Source: Pseudomonas tremae (lineage in GTDB: Bacteria; Pseudomonadota; Gammaproteobacteria; Pseudomonadales; Pseudomonadaceae). Taken from it: a stretch of DNA of 64,000 nt. Location: assembly GCF_001401155.1 (NCBI RefSeq), contig NZ_LJRO01000090.1, positions 124,001 through 188,000 on the forward strand. The letters run 5' to 3'. The notes beneath the pieces were generated by a model. The model was given only the letters and a program-made list of their open reading frames with translations. It ran no database searches and had not been told where the DNA came from. The position numbers and the translations under genes are program-made. Shown here one piece after another: positions 52,661 through 61,280 of this stretch; position 1 is the stretch's first letter, and each line of letters starts with the position of its first letter.

Positions 52661-53728
52661 TCATACCTTGACCCCGACTTCTTTCCAGGCCGCTTTCACG
52701 GCTTTTTTGGCGTCTGGACCAAAACGTGGGTCTGCGGCGATTTTCAGGCTGGTTTTGGCGCAATCGACGAACTGACTGTCCGATTTCAGCGCCAGCATCG
52801 TTTCATACCAGATTCTGCCTGCAACTTCCCAGGCATTTCCGCCGAGTGCCTTGGCAACCAGCACGAAAGCACGGTTGGGAATGCCCGAGTTGATGTGTAC
52901 GCCACCCCGGTCCTTGGCACCTGTGTAAAGGTTGGCCATTGTTGCCGGTTGTGGATCGTCCCCCAGGTCCGGGTCATCTGTGTACGCCGTGCCCGGGTTT
53001 TCCATGTCGCGGATACCGCGGCGGGTCGGCGCGGGCACCAATAGCTCCTTGCCGACCACCCAGTCCGATTCAGTGGCGCTGGTGCCTTGTTTCCACTGGC
53101 GTACCAGCATGCCGAACACATCGGCAAAGTGCTCGTTCAAGGCCCCGGACTGACCGCGGTAGTCCAGGTTGGACGTGAAACTCTGCACGCCGTGGGTCAA
53201 CTCATGGCCTATTACCTCAAGGCTGCCGGTGAAACGCTTGAAGACCAGATCGTCGCCATCGCCATAGGCCATCTGGCTGCCATTCCAGTAGGCATTGCTG
53301 AGGGGGACGTGTTCGCCGTTGAAGTCCACTTCGGCGACGTGAACAGTCGACACCAGTGACATGCCGCTGTCGTCCAGCGAGTTACGCTCGAACAGCTCGG
53401 CATAAAAGTCGTATACATCGCCGGAGCCTTCGTAAGCCTCGTCCGCCGCCTTGTCGCCCGTTGGCGCTTGGCCCTCGGTGCGGACAACGGCACCGGGAAG
53501 GTCGTCAGTCCCCTTGGCGTCATGAATTTCGCGATGTTTTCGGCCGTCAGGGGATTTTACTGCGTGCATGGACGGCATGGTCCTGGCGGTCAGGCGAGAG
53601 GCGAGGAATGCCGAGCTGCTCGTCAGGTTGGCAATGGCCCGGGTGCTGACCAGGGGCTGGGGGGATCGCGCCATACGCTCCAGCATATAAGGCGGAATGA
53701 AACAATGCAGCGGGTTTCGGTCGCACAT
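52661..53728 (-). CDS. M4-family metalloprotease, protealysin-like
   Basis: Thermolysin-family zinc protease of 355 residues. The zinc and catalytic residues are in VIGHELTHGVQ (His175, Glu176, His179) and ALNEHFADVFG (Glu199), with the C-terminal active-site histidine in DRGGVHINSGIPNRAF. There is no signal peptide. The short propeptide starts CDRNPLHCFIPPYMLERMA, the PPY motif typical of protealysin precursors, so this branch is not exported by the Sec route. AGGAG lies seven bases before ATG 53726-53728. It is co-directional with an emfourin-like inhibitor 43 bp downstream. Confidence 0.93.
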   Translation of the reverse strand: MCDRNPLHCFIPPYMLERMARSPQPLVSTRAIANLTSSSAFLASRLTARTMPSMHAVKSPDGRKHREIHDAKGTDDLPGAVVRTEGQAPTGDKAADEAYEGSGDVYDFYAELFERNSLDDSGMSLVSTVHVAEVDFNGEHVPLSNAYWNGSQMAYGDGDDLVFKRFTGSLEVIGHELTHGVQSFTSNLDYRGQSGALNEHFADVFGMLVRQWKQGTSATESDWVVGKELLVPAPTRRGIRDMENPGTAYTDDPDLGDDPQPATMANLYTGAKDRGGVHINSGIPNRAFVLVAKALGGNAWEVAGRIWYETMLALKSDSQFVDCAKTSLKIAADPRFGPDAKKAVKAAWKEVGVKV

Positions 53729-53994
53729 GATGAACTCCTGTACTAATGCACCGATGGCAGCACGCCACCGATCAACATGGTCGCAGAAGGTTTGACACCT
53801 CATGTATCGTTTATATGCAAAGAAATATCCGATTACATGATTACCAATGCCCTATAAACCAGCCTTGGTGGCGAGAGCCCGCGTGGCCGGGGTTTTGTGT
53901 CGCCAGGCGCAAGCTGCGACACCTCGACACAGTCGCTCAACACCGCGCGCGAGAATGCTAGACTCGCGCCACTTCAGACGAGGAGCAGACTCAC

Positions 53995-54345
53995 GTGCGC
54001 AAGACGGTAATGATAATGGCGATACTGGCGTTGGCTGGATGCGATGCAGGCAGCTCTCGTGCGCCAGCCAGAGAAAAAGCCCAGGACGCGGCAGTGACTG
54101 CTCCGGTGTCCGCGCCGCAATGGTTCATCCAGATGAACTCGCGCGAAGCGGTAAGCGATACCAGTGCCTGGCTGCTCGAGCGCAGCTATGCGCCAGTCAT
54201 CGTGGACATAGACGGTAAACAGCAATTGTTGATCGGACCTTACGAAAGCCAGGCCCAGGCCGAAGAGCAACGTGAAGCGCTGCAGGCCAAGGTGAGCAAA
54301 TCCCATCGGTTCGCAGAACCTTCAGTGGTGCAACACACCCGGTAA
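53995..54345 (+). CDS. SPOR-domain-like small lipoprotein
   Basis: Small envelope protein of 116 residues. Starting at GTG 53995 (GGAG nine bases before), it has a short lipoprotein signal with lipobox ALAGCDAGSS. After a flexible linker, the rest (FIQMNSREAVSDTSAWLLE; LLIGPYESQAQAEEQREALQ) has the beta-alpha-beta spacing and glycine-proline-tyrosine turn of SPOR domains, which bind denuded glycan strands at the septum. It stands alone and diverges from the M4 protease. Role in division or peptidoglycan binding is inferred from the fold. Confidence 0.75.
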   Translation: MRKTVMIMAILALAGCDAGSSRAPAREKAQDAAVTAPVSAPQWFIQMNSREAVSDTSAWLLERSYAPVIVDIDGKQQLLIGPYESQAQAEEQREALQAKVSKSHRFAEPSVVQHTR

Positions 54346-54392
54346 TAGCTTCAGCCGACGCTGCTCGGGTCACGCCAGATATTTATTCAAGC

Positions 54393-54424
54393 AAAAAAAC
54401 GGGCCTGTGATCAGGCCCGTTTTA
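54393..54424. terminator. Bidirectional intrinsic terminator
   Basis: ACGGGCCT-GTGATC-AGGCCCGT has an A-run before it and TTTT after it. It lies between the convergent SPOR-like and DUF883 genes and can serve both. Confidence 0.85.
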
Positions 54425-54445
54425 CGTATCAGCGGGGTGCGTCGA

Positions 54446-54763
54446 TCAACGGCGACCCAGCAACAGCCCTACCACCAGACCAAAGCCGGCAGAAATGGCG
54501 ACGGTCTGCCAAGGATGGCCACCGATGTACGTCTCGGTCGCTTCGACCACAGGTTTGGTGCGGTCGCGCACGCTGGCCATCGAGTCGAGTGCCTGCTTCA
54601 GTTTGACGCTCAGCTGTTCGCGCAGCGTTTCAGCTTCTTCGCCCACCAGTGCAGCGCTTTCCTTGAGCAGCTTGTCCGATTCCTCGATCAGTGCCTGAAG
54701 ATCACTGAATGCCTGATCCTTGATTTGATCGGCGTTGTATTGAGCTGAGGTCTTGCGAGCCAT
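54446..54763 (-). CDS. DUF883/ElaB-YqjD family protein (ribosome/membrane associated)
   Basis: Small protein of 105 residues with a long amphipathic helix (about residues 10-75, rich in E, K, L) and a C-terminal hydrophobic segment ending in VAISAGFGLVVGLLLGRR, the mark of ElaB/YqjD/YgaM proteins. E. coli members anchor to the inner membrane and associate with stationary-phase ribosomes. AAGGA precedes the ATG at 54761-54763. The gene is alone and ends at a shared bidirectional terminator. The function here is inferred from family. Confidence 0.88.
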   Translation of the reverse strand: MARKTSAQYNADQIKDQAFSDLQALIEESDKLLKESAALVGEEAETLREQLSVKLKQALDSMASVRDRTKPVVEATETYIGGHPWQTVAISAGFGLVVGLLLGRR

Positions 54764-54916
54764 GGCATTTTTCCTTTCAAGTGATGGCAATAGTGATAAA
54801 TGGAGTCTCGCTTATCCTGAAAAGTTGCAATTGCTTGAATGACCCGACGCAAGACTCTGCAAGAGAAGCCCGTTACGGGTGTAAGATGCAGCCGTTTTTA
54901 GCCGTAGGTGACTGTC

Positions 54917-55171
54917 ATGAGCTTCAATCTGGCCAACCGGCCGCTGCCTGAACGTACCGCTCTGGAAGACGAAAAATCCCGCTTGTTCGACCTCTGGCAG
55001 AGCAACCTGGGAAAGGCCAAGGGGGAGGCTGCACGCCTGATGGGCGAGCGCGCCAAGCGCAAGGGTAAATGGTCTGAGTGGGTGCGCTCCGAGCTGGACA
55101 CAATGAGCCCTCCGGAGTACGCCAACATGGTTCGCAGTGAAGTGAATCGTCTGGTGGCGGCTGCCAGGTAG
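54917..55171 (+). CDS. Conserved hypothetical small basic protein
   Basis: Protein of 84 residues. It starts MSFNLANRPLPERTALEDEK and is strongly charged, with helix-forming segments (SRLFDLWQSNLGKAKGEAARL, RAKRKGKWSEWVRSEL) and no signal or membrane segment. AGG lies eight bases before ATG 54917. I do not recognise a characterised family; the style of sequence fits a conserved Pseudomonas hypothetical protein. A hairpin terminator follows, suggesting a single-gene transcript. Confidence 0.7.
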   Translation: MSFNLANRPLPERTALEDEKSRLFDLWQSNLGKAKGEAARLMGERAKRKGKWSEWVRSELDTMSPPEYANMVRSEVNRLVAAAR

Positions 55172-55183
55172 TCGAGTGTCCTG

Positions 55184-55229
55184 GCTGACTCTCGCGCCAA
55201 TGCACCGGCTGGAGAGTCAGCAGGTTTTG
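55184..55229 (+). terminator. Terminator-like hairpin after the small basic protein gene
   Basis: GCTGACTCTC and GAGAGTCAGC form a 10-bp perfect stem around an 18-base loop, followed by AGGTTTTGT. It lies 12 bp after the stop codon. Confidence 0.6.
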
Positions 55230-55316
55230 TACAACGCCAGGCATGGAGCGCAAAAACAATCATTATTGCTATTTGAACCCCATTTTCAGGGGGCATCAGG
55301 CCTGTAGAGATATTTG

Positions 55317-56678
55317 ATGGCCGAAGCCAGCGCAAGATTTACCCAAGGCAGCGTAGCGCGTCATATTGCCGTGACTGTCAGCACCAGTGCCGTTAGCCTG
55401 TTTGCAGTGTTCCTCGTGGATATCCTGACACTGGTCTACGTCGCGATGCTCCACGATCCGGTCTTGCTGGCGGCCATCGGCATTGCCAAAGTATTGATGT
55501 TTTTCAACAGTGCCCTCGCCACTGGCCTGATCATCGCAGCAACAGCCGTACTTTCCGAGCGCATTGGCCACCGTGCTGCCGGGTCGATCCCGAGGCTCAC
55601 CGCCAGCCTGCTGCTGATGGTGTTTGCAGTCTGCGCCGTTTCTGCAGGCGTGCAGATAGCGCTGATCGGCCCGATTACAGGCTGGCTCGGTGCCGAAGCG
55701 GCCACTTATGACGCCGCGCACAGCTTCATCTGGTTGACGCTGCCGTTTACGGCGATTCAGGCCGTCATGCAGATGTCGGCACAAATGCTCAGGACTGCCG
55801 GGGATAACAACCGGGCGTTATGCGTTGTGCTGTCAGCCGCAGCCACATTGGCGGTTGCCGACCCGTTATTGATCTTCGGGCTCGACTTGGGCCTCAAGGG
55901 CGCAGGTATTGCGTTTGCGCTGTCCGCCTGCGTTTCTGCATCGTTGGGCGTGTATTGGCTGCGACAGCGAACAGGGCTGGTGCTGACGCGCAACCTCAAA
56001 CTGTTTCGGCTCCATGCCGTGCGCACGTTCAGGATTGCCCTGCCAGCGATGGCCGCCAACCTGGCGACACCTGTGGGGCTGGCGTACTTCGTGGCTTCGT
56101 TGTCGGCATTCGGTACCTCGGCCCTGGCTGCCATGGCGGTGCTGGACAGGGTTGTGCAATTTTCCTATTGCGCATTTTTCGCGTTGCCTGGTGCCCTGGC
56201 CCCTGTGTTGGGGCAAAATATCGGGGCGCAACGGGATGATCGTGTCAGTGCGGCAATCGTCTTCACGCGCAAGCTGGTGATTTGCTACGGTCTGGCGGTG
56301 TGGCTGCTGCTGGTGCTGTGTGGCGGAATGATCGCCGATCTCTATCAGCTTGACGGCGACGCGCGGGCTCTGTTCCTTGCCTTTTGTCATTTTGGCGGAG
56401 GGTTGTGGGTGCTTATCGGGCTGGATTTTGTTGCCATCTCGGTATTCATGACCATGAACAGGTCGTGGTGGGTGCCGGTTTTCGCCTGGCTCAGGGCTAC
56501 AGCAGGTACAGTGCCCTTCGTTCTGGCAGGCATTCACTGGTTTGGCAGCAGCGGTGCGTTCCCCGGGATGCTTGCCGGCAATGCGATCATTGCACTGATA
56601 TCGATCGGCACCGCCTCGCGGACGGCAAAGCGTTTTTTCACCGGCAGGGTCCAGGCAGCAAGCACCCGGGCATATTGA
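55317..56678 (+). CDS. MATE-family multidrug/toxin exporter
   Basis: Inner-membrane exporter of 453 residues with about 12 hydrophobic segments in two homologous halves. MATE-type features include the N-terminal helix region VARHIAVTVSTSAVSLFAVFLVDI, the first-half loop MQMSAQMLRTAGDNNRALCV and the second half LPAMAANLATPVGLAYFVASLSAFG with GALAPVLGQNIGAQRDDRV. ATG 55317 was chosen; a TTG directly before it is in frame. It is followed 22 bp later by a TetR regulator in the same direction, which probably represses it. Substrates are unknown. Confidence 0.9.
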   Translation: MAEASARFTQGSVARHIAVTVSTSAVSLFAVFLVDILTLVYVAMLHDPVLLAAIGIAKVLMFFNSALATGLIIAATAVLSERIGHRAAGSIPRLTASLLLMVFAVCAVSAGVQIALIGPITGWLGAEAATYDAAHSFIWLTLPFTAIQAVMQMSAQMLRTAGDNNRALCVVLSAAATLAVADPLLIFGLDLGLKGAGIAFALSACVSASLGVYWLRQRTGLVLTRNLKLFRLHAVRTFRIALPAMAANLATPVGLAYFVASLSAFGTSALAAMAVLDRVVQFSYCAFFALPGALAPVLGQNIGAQRDDRVSAAIVFTRKLVICYGLAVWLLLVLCGGMIADLYQLDGDARALFLAFCHFGGGLWVLIGLDFVAISVFMTMNRSWWVPVFAWLRATAGTVPFVLAGIHWFGSSGAFPGMLAGNAIIALISIGTASRTAKRFFTGRVQAASTRAY

Positions 56679-56700
56679 ATCAAGGCGTAATCAGGTTTTT

Positions 56701-57351
56701 ATGGTCATCGAAGAATCAGGGAATGAATCCGAAGCGGCAACTGCGCCCAAGCGGCGCCGGGCGCCCAAAGGCGATATGCGTCGAAAGGCTTTGCTGGATG
56801 CTGCCACGGTGGTGTTCGCCAGAGATGGCTACTCAAGTGCGTCGATGCGCGAAGTCGCGCTGCTTGCGGGAATCACGACGGTCGGGCTGCTGCATCACTT
56901 TCCCAACAAGGAAGCGTTGCTCAGTGCGCTGCTGGAGCGTCGGGATCAGCGGGTGACGTCAAGGTTTCAGGACCTGACCACCGAGCTGACGCTGGAAGGG
57001 TTTCTGAAATTTCTCAAGCTGAGCATGAGCTTCAGCATCGAAAATGCTGATGAATGCCAGGCTGCATTGCTGATGAATACCGAAAGTCTTTCACCTGCGC
57101 ATCCGGCCTGGTCGTGGCACCGCGAGCGCTTTCACATAACCCACGAGCATGCACGCGGCCATTTGAATGCGTTGATAGAGGCAGGAGAGGTGCGTGCGGA
57201 CATCAATGTGAAAGCCATGGCTCAGGAAATATTTTCAGTCATGGACGGTTTGCAGATCCAGTGGCTGAGAAGTCCAGAAGACGTAGATGTCATGGCTGTC
57301 TTCGATATTTATGTGCAGCGTCTGGGAAGGGATATCAAGGCTCTTCCCTGA
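56701..57351 (+). CDS. TetR-family transcriptional regulator
   Basis: Regulator of 216 residues with a basic N-terminal tail (KRRRAPKGDMRRKALLDAA) leading into the TetR helix-turn-helix (VVFARDGYSSASMREVALLAGITTVGLLHHFPNKEALLSALL, about residues 30-70). The ligand-binding domain lacks family-specific marks. It is probably co-transcribed with the MATE exporter upstream and likely controls it. The start codon has no strong ribosome-binding site, which fits coupling to the upstream gene. Its end converges on the beta-glucosidase gene, with about 15 bp between stop codons. Confidence 0.9.
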   Translation: MVIEESGNESEAATAPKRRRAPKGDMRRKALLDAATVVFARDGYSSASMREVALLAGITTVGLLHHFPNKEALLSALLERRDQRVTSRFQDLTTELTLEGFLKFLKLSMSFSIENADECQAALLMNTESLSPAHPAWSWHRERFHITHEHARGHLNALIEAGEVRADINVKAMAQEIFSVMDGLQIQWLRSPEDVDVMAVFDIYVQRLGRDIKALP

Positions 57352-57366
57352 GCCTTGACGGGTTCA

Positions 57367-60108
57367 TCAGTAGGTCTGTGCCGCGCTGACCTGCACTGCC
57401 TTGCGCAGTGGCAACGGCAGCGGGTTGCTGTCGCGGGTGGTCAGTTTTTCGGGGTATAGCGTGATCAGGGTCTTGTCGAGCGTCAGGTTCTCGGAGTCGG
57501 TGCCCACGAGAATCTTGAACTTCCCGGCATCGACGTCCCAGCTTGCAGTCTTGTCAACGTAGTAGGCCAGCGAACGCGAGTCTATCGGCACGCTGACCGT
57601 CTTGCTCTCACCGGGTTGCAAATAGACTTTGGTAAAGCCCTTGAGCTCCTTTTCCGGACGATCTGCAGCAGGCTTCACTGGCTGCACGTAGAGCTGCGCC
57701 ACCTCGAAACCTGCCTTGTCGCCGGTGTTGGTCACGGTGAACTTGACGTCAATCGTAGCGCCTGGGGTCAGGACATTGGTCGAGAGCTTGAGGTCGCTGT
57801 AACTGAACGTGGTATAGGACAGCCCGTAACCGAACGGGTACAGCGGCTTGGCGTGCTTCTTGTCATAACCGCGATAGCCCATGTACAGGCCTTCGCTGTA
57901 AGTCATTTCAGTCAGCGCCTTGTCACCACGGTAGGCCGCCGGGTCCGGGTAAGAGGCGTAGCTCGGGTTATCCTCGATCTTCTTGTCGATCGTGACCGGC
58001 AGCTTGCCCGACGGGTTGATCTTGCCATAGAGGATTTCGGCCAGAGCCTGGCCACCTTGCTGGCCCGGGAACCAGGCTTGCAGGGAAGCGCCGACCTTGT
58101 TCGCCCAGGGCTGCATGTTGGCCACGCCGCCACCGTGCATGACGACCACGGTATTGGGGTTGGCTTTGGCCACGAAGCTGATCAGTTCTGCCTGCTGGTC
58201 TGGCAGATCGAAGCCGTGGTCAGAACCTTCGCCTTCGTTTTCAGATGTGGTGCCGGTTGCCACTACGACCGCATCGTACTTCGACAGGTCCTTTGGCGGA
58301 CGCAGCGACGCCCAGCTCATCTGCACGCCAGTCAGGCCGCCGAGTACCGGGATGAAATTACCCTGAATGCGCTTGTACTCCAGCTTCACGGTATAGGGTT
58401 TGCCAGCAGTCAGTGCAGCCGTTTTTCCCGAGGTGGTTAGCGCGTTCACTACGTCGCCCGAATAAGGTACGCCGTCGCTCTGCAATACCAGTTCATCGTT
58501 GACCCAGAGTTTGTAAGGGCCGTCTGCACGGACCTTGAATACCTGCGGGCCGGAAACAGTAGGCTTGATGACGCTGGTAAATCGTGCTGAAAACGCGCCG
58601 GGTGATGTGCTGAAACCGGCAACGGCCGTCGCGCCGGCACTGGTGACGTTGGTGCCGGTGGCCCAGTTCAGGTTTACGCCTGGTTCGACACGCGTCAGTG
58701 CGGGATCACCGGAAAGGCCTGTGTTGGAGTAGTACTCGGCTTTTACCCCGGAGTTGCTGATGCCGTTGTCTCCCGACGCCGGCTGATACCACGCCGAACT
58801 GGCCGGGTTCAGGCTCATTTCCGGGAGGTAGGTAACGTTGTCACTGCTGGACGCCAGTTGCTGCAGGCCGCTCAGTTCGGTGACATAGCTGTTGGGTGGC
58901 GAGTTCGCAGTGCCGAAAGGCGAGGCAGGCACATCGTGCGCCCAGTTACCGATCACAGCGATCTTCGCCGAGCGCGCCAAGGGCAGCAACGGCTTGCCTG
59001 TTGCGGTGTTTTCGTTGCGCAGCAGGACGATGGACTCACGCGCGGTATTTAGCGCTGCACGCATGCCGTACTCGGGGTGGTCCAGTGTCTTGGCGGTATT
59101 GAGGTTTTCCTGGAGGTCATAGCTGACAATGGCTCGCAGGTTGCGTTTGACCTTGTCATCAATCACGTTCTGAGTCAGCTGGCCGCTCCACAGGTAAGGC
59201 AGCAGGTTGGCTTCGGTAAATTGAAGGCCAGACGGCATGTCGATGTCGGTACCGGCCCACGCGCCCTTGAATGCATCATGAATAGCATTGAAGTCGCTGA
59301 TCACGGTTCCCTGATAACCCCATTCACCTTTGAGCACTTCGGTGATCAGGTGATGGTTTTCGCAAGCGTAGTCGCCATTGACCTTGTTGAAACCGCACAT
59401 GATGGACGCCACGTTGGCGTTTTTCACCATCGATTCGAAGCCCGGCAGATACAGTTCACGCAGGGTGCGTTCATCGACCTTGACGTCGACTGCCTGGCGA
59501 TTGGCTTCCTGCTCGTTGGCCAGGTAGTGCTTGCCGCTGGCCTGAATGCCTTGCGCCTGGATGCCGTTGACGATGGCCGGTGCCAGCACCGCGCCGAGGA
59601 AAGGGTCCTCACCGCTGACATACTCAGCCGAGCGTCCGTTGTAGGGAGTGCGATACAGGTTCACTCCGGGCGAAAGCATCTGTTGGCCGCCGGAAACCCG
59701 GGTCTCGTAGGCAATCGCGAGGCCGAATTCCTTGGCCCGGTTGATGCTCCAGGTCGCTGCCAGCGCGGACTGCGACGGGTACTGGGCGCCAAAGGTGGCA
59801 TTGTTGACGTGAACCCCCATCGACGAGTCGTACGCCACGGTGCCCTTGATACCCCATTTGAGCAGGGATGGGATCATGTGCCCGTCATTGACACGTGTGA
59901 AATTAATTTTCTCGGACTGATTCATGTTGTCGAGAATAGAGCTGACGCGCGCTTCGACTTCATTGCCGGTGGCTGGCGTCACCGCCGCAAGAGCGAGGTT
60001 TGCCTGCATGACGCTGAATGTCAGCAGGCTCAGGCCCAGTGTCTGTTTGAACGCTGACAAGGCATCAATCCTTTTTTTCAGGGCAATCTGTGAATGGGGG
60101 TTGTTCAT
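57367..60108 (-). CDS. Secreted GH3 beta-glucosidase with PA14 insert
   Basis: Exported glycosidase of 913 residues. A signal peptide ends near ALAAVTP (after about 42 residues). The GH3 N-terminal domain has GKHYLANEQEANR and the nucleophile aspartate in GTVISDFNAIHDAF (about residue 270). The alpha/beta sandwich domain follows, with a PA14 domain inserted (about residues 458-596, AEYYSNTGLSG ... GVQMSW) and a fibronectin III-like C-terminal domain (AGFEVAQLYVQPVK). PA14 inserts in GH3 enzymes usually shape substrate binding. It follows a small secreted protein gene by 4-bp overlap. Likely substrates are plant or microbial beta-glucosides or oligosaccharides. Confidence 0.92.
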   Translation of the reverse strand: MNNPHSQIALKKRIDALSAFKQTLGLSLLTFSVMQANLALAAVTPATGNEVEARVSSILDNMNQSEKINFTRVNDGHMIPSLLKWGIKGTVAYDSSMGVHVNNATFGAQYPSQSALAATWSINRAKEFGLAIAYETRVSGGQQMLSPGVNLYRTPYNGRSAEYVSGEDPFLGAVLAPAIVNGIQAQGIQASGKHYLANEQEANRQAVDVKVDERTLRELYLPGFESMVKNANVASIMCGFNKVNGDYACENHHLITEVLKGEWGYQGTVISDFNAIHDAFKGAWAGTDIDMPSGLQFTEANLLPYLWSGQLTQNVIDDKVKRNLRAIVSYDLQENLNTAKTLDHPEYGMRAALNTARESIVLLRNENTATGKPLLPLARSAKIAVIGNWAHDVPASPFGTANSPPNSYVTELSGLQQLASSSDNVTYLPEMSLNPASSAWYQPASGDNGISNSGVKAEYYSNTGLSGDPALTRVEPGVNLNWATGTNVTSAGATAVAGFSTSPGAFSARFTSVIKPTVSGPQVFKVRADGPYKLWVNDELVLQSDGVPYSGDVVNALTTSGKTAALTAGKPYTVKLEYKRIQGNFIPVLGGLTGVQMSWASLRPPKDLSKYDAVVVATGTTSENEGEGSDHGFDLPDQQAELISFVAKANPNTVVVMHGGGVANMQPWANKVGASLQAWFPGQQGGQALAEILYGKINPSGKLPVTIDKKIEDNPSYASYPDPAAYRGDKALTEMTYSEGLYMGYRGYDKKHAKPLYPFGYGLSYTTFSYSDLKLSTNVLTPGATIDVKFTVTNTGDKAGFEVAQLYVQPVKPAADRPEKELKGFTKVYLQPGESKTVSVPIDSRSLAYYVDKTASWDVDAGKFKILVGTDSENLTLDKTLITLYPEKLTTRDSNPLPLPLRKAVQVSAAQTY

Positions 60109-60347
60109 GGGCGTTGCACCTGCGCTGGCGCGTCTTCTGTGTCCACGGGTGTATCAAGCAGCGTGGAAGAATTCTTTTGCGCGGCCGGGGTGATCTTGTC
60201 GGCGCCGGACAGCTGGGCCCTTTGCGCGTCTACCTGCACACGCACCTGTTGATCAGTGGCCGTGGAAGTTGTGTCCGCTGCAAGAGCAGCCACACTTTGC
60301 GCGCACAGAAGTACTGCGCTGAAAACAGACAGCATGGTTCTAGTCAT
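60105..60347 (-). CDS. Small secreted protein of unknown function, co-transcribed with GH3 gene
   Basis: Protein of 80 residues with a clear Sec signal (MTRTMLSVFSAVLLCAQSVA then AALAAD, cleavage after ALA). The mature part is about 55 residues, rich in T, D, Q and A, without cysteine or any recognised domain (QVRVQVDAQRAQLSGADKIT). The ATG at 60345-60347 has GAG nine bases upstream; an earlier ATG (60354-60356) is too close to it. Its stop overlaps the beta-glucosidase start (ATGA), so translation of the enzyme is coupled to it. I do not recognise a family. Confidence 0.65.
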   Translation of the reverse strand: MTRTMLSVFSAVLLCAQSVAALAADTTSTATDQQVRVQVDAQRAQLSGADKITPAAQKNSSTLLDTPVDTEDAPAQVQRP

Positions 60348-60860
60348 CGATTGCATCTCGATTGAGGGGTCAAAGTTAAAAAGACAGCGGTCGCAGTCCT
60401 GCAGTGCCGGGGCGGAAATCAAGCCCGGCGTGGCGTTATAAAGTTTGCTGGCGAGTAAAGTATTCGGAAGCCTTGAATAAAGAAATGATGTCACTTTGAT
60501 ATCTATAAATTTAGAGCTTGTTTTCGAAAAATCAAGTCTTGAAATAAAAGGAAATATCTGTATTTTTTGGCATAAAACGTGTGCTTTTGTAATTTTTTTG
60601 AATTCTAAAGCTAATATTTAGGTGTTCAATGATTATTTATTGTTTTTTATAAACCTAACTGTTGTTAGGTTTAACGATCTGTTAAGCTTTGTGCTGTGAA
60701 TGGAAATCCTGCTTTTTACCGTGCCATGTATTTAAAAAGTGCATGTTAACCGGGTGCCAGATCTGTGCCAGACAATAAGTAAGGTAGTGCTTTAATTATT
60801 TAAGGTTCGTCAGGTGTTTTTGTCTGATTTCATTCGGCACGTTGTCTGGATTATAAGTCT
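60348..60860. other. AT-rich intergenic region between GH3 operon and a hypothetical gene
   Basis: About 510 bp with markedly lower GC than the rest of the window, especially 60480-60860. No reading frame is convincing. It presumably holds divergent promoters. A perfect inverted repeat (60651-60672) lies within it. Confidence 0.6.
60651..60672. promoter_or_regulatory. Perfect 9-bp inverted repeat in AT-rich promoter region
   Basis: AAACCTAAC-TGTT-GTTAGGTTT. There is no T-run on either strand after the stem, so it resembles an operator more than a terminator. Confidence 0.35.
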
Positions 60861-61250
60861 GTGTGTATTGATTCTTCATGCGAGCCGCTGGGCAATACGC
60901 TGTCGTCGCTTGCCAGCGTTCGTTGTTCAAATACTTATACGGTGAGTGACTCTTTGTTTCGGACTGACCTTGCGATCTTGAAGGCCGTCAGGCGCCTTTG
61001 CGCCGGCCAGCCCCGAAAATTGACGTTCGGTCAGATCTACCGAGAGCTGGTCCGCGCCCATTCGAGCCTGCCTGCAATCGATGTGTGCGTTGCAATGGTC
61101 GATACGATGGTCAGGGAAGGGCTTCTGAGGTCAGCCAGGGTTCTTGAACACGATCTCTCATTTCCCTACCCACAACACATCATCAGCGGCCTGACCGAGA
61201 TCGGTGCCGCTTCTCTGGTTGAGCGTGAACAGGCTGCGGGCTTTCGTTGA
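60861..61250 (+). CDS. Hypothetical protein with possible winged-helix fold
   Basis: Reading frame of 129 codons starting at GTG 60861 without a clear ribosome-binding site; a GTG about 27 codons later (VSDSLFRTDLAIL) is an alternative start. The segment LFRTDLAILKAVRRLCAGQ ... LTFGQIYRELVRAHSSLPAI ... VAMVDTMVREGLLR has helix-turn-helix spacing like a winged helix with two recognition helices, but no specific family is recognised. It has normal codon usage and is convergent with the GH128-like gene. Function unknown. Confidence 0.6.
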   Translation: MCIDSSCEPLGNTLSSLASVRCSNTYTVSDSLFRTDLAILKAVRRLCAGQPRKLTFGQIYRELVRAHSSLPAIDVCVAMVDTMVREGLLRSARVLEHDLSFPYPQHIISGLTEIGAASLVEREQAAGFR

Positions 61251-61280
61251 TACTGCCTGGGTTAACCCGCGCCTGTCCGG

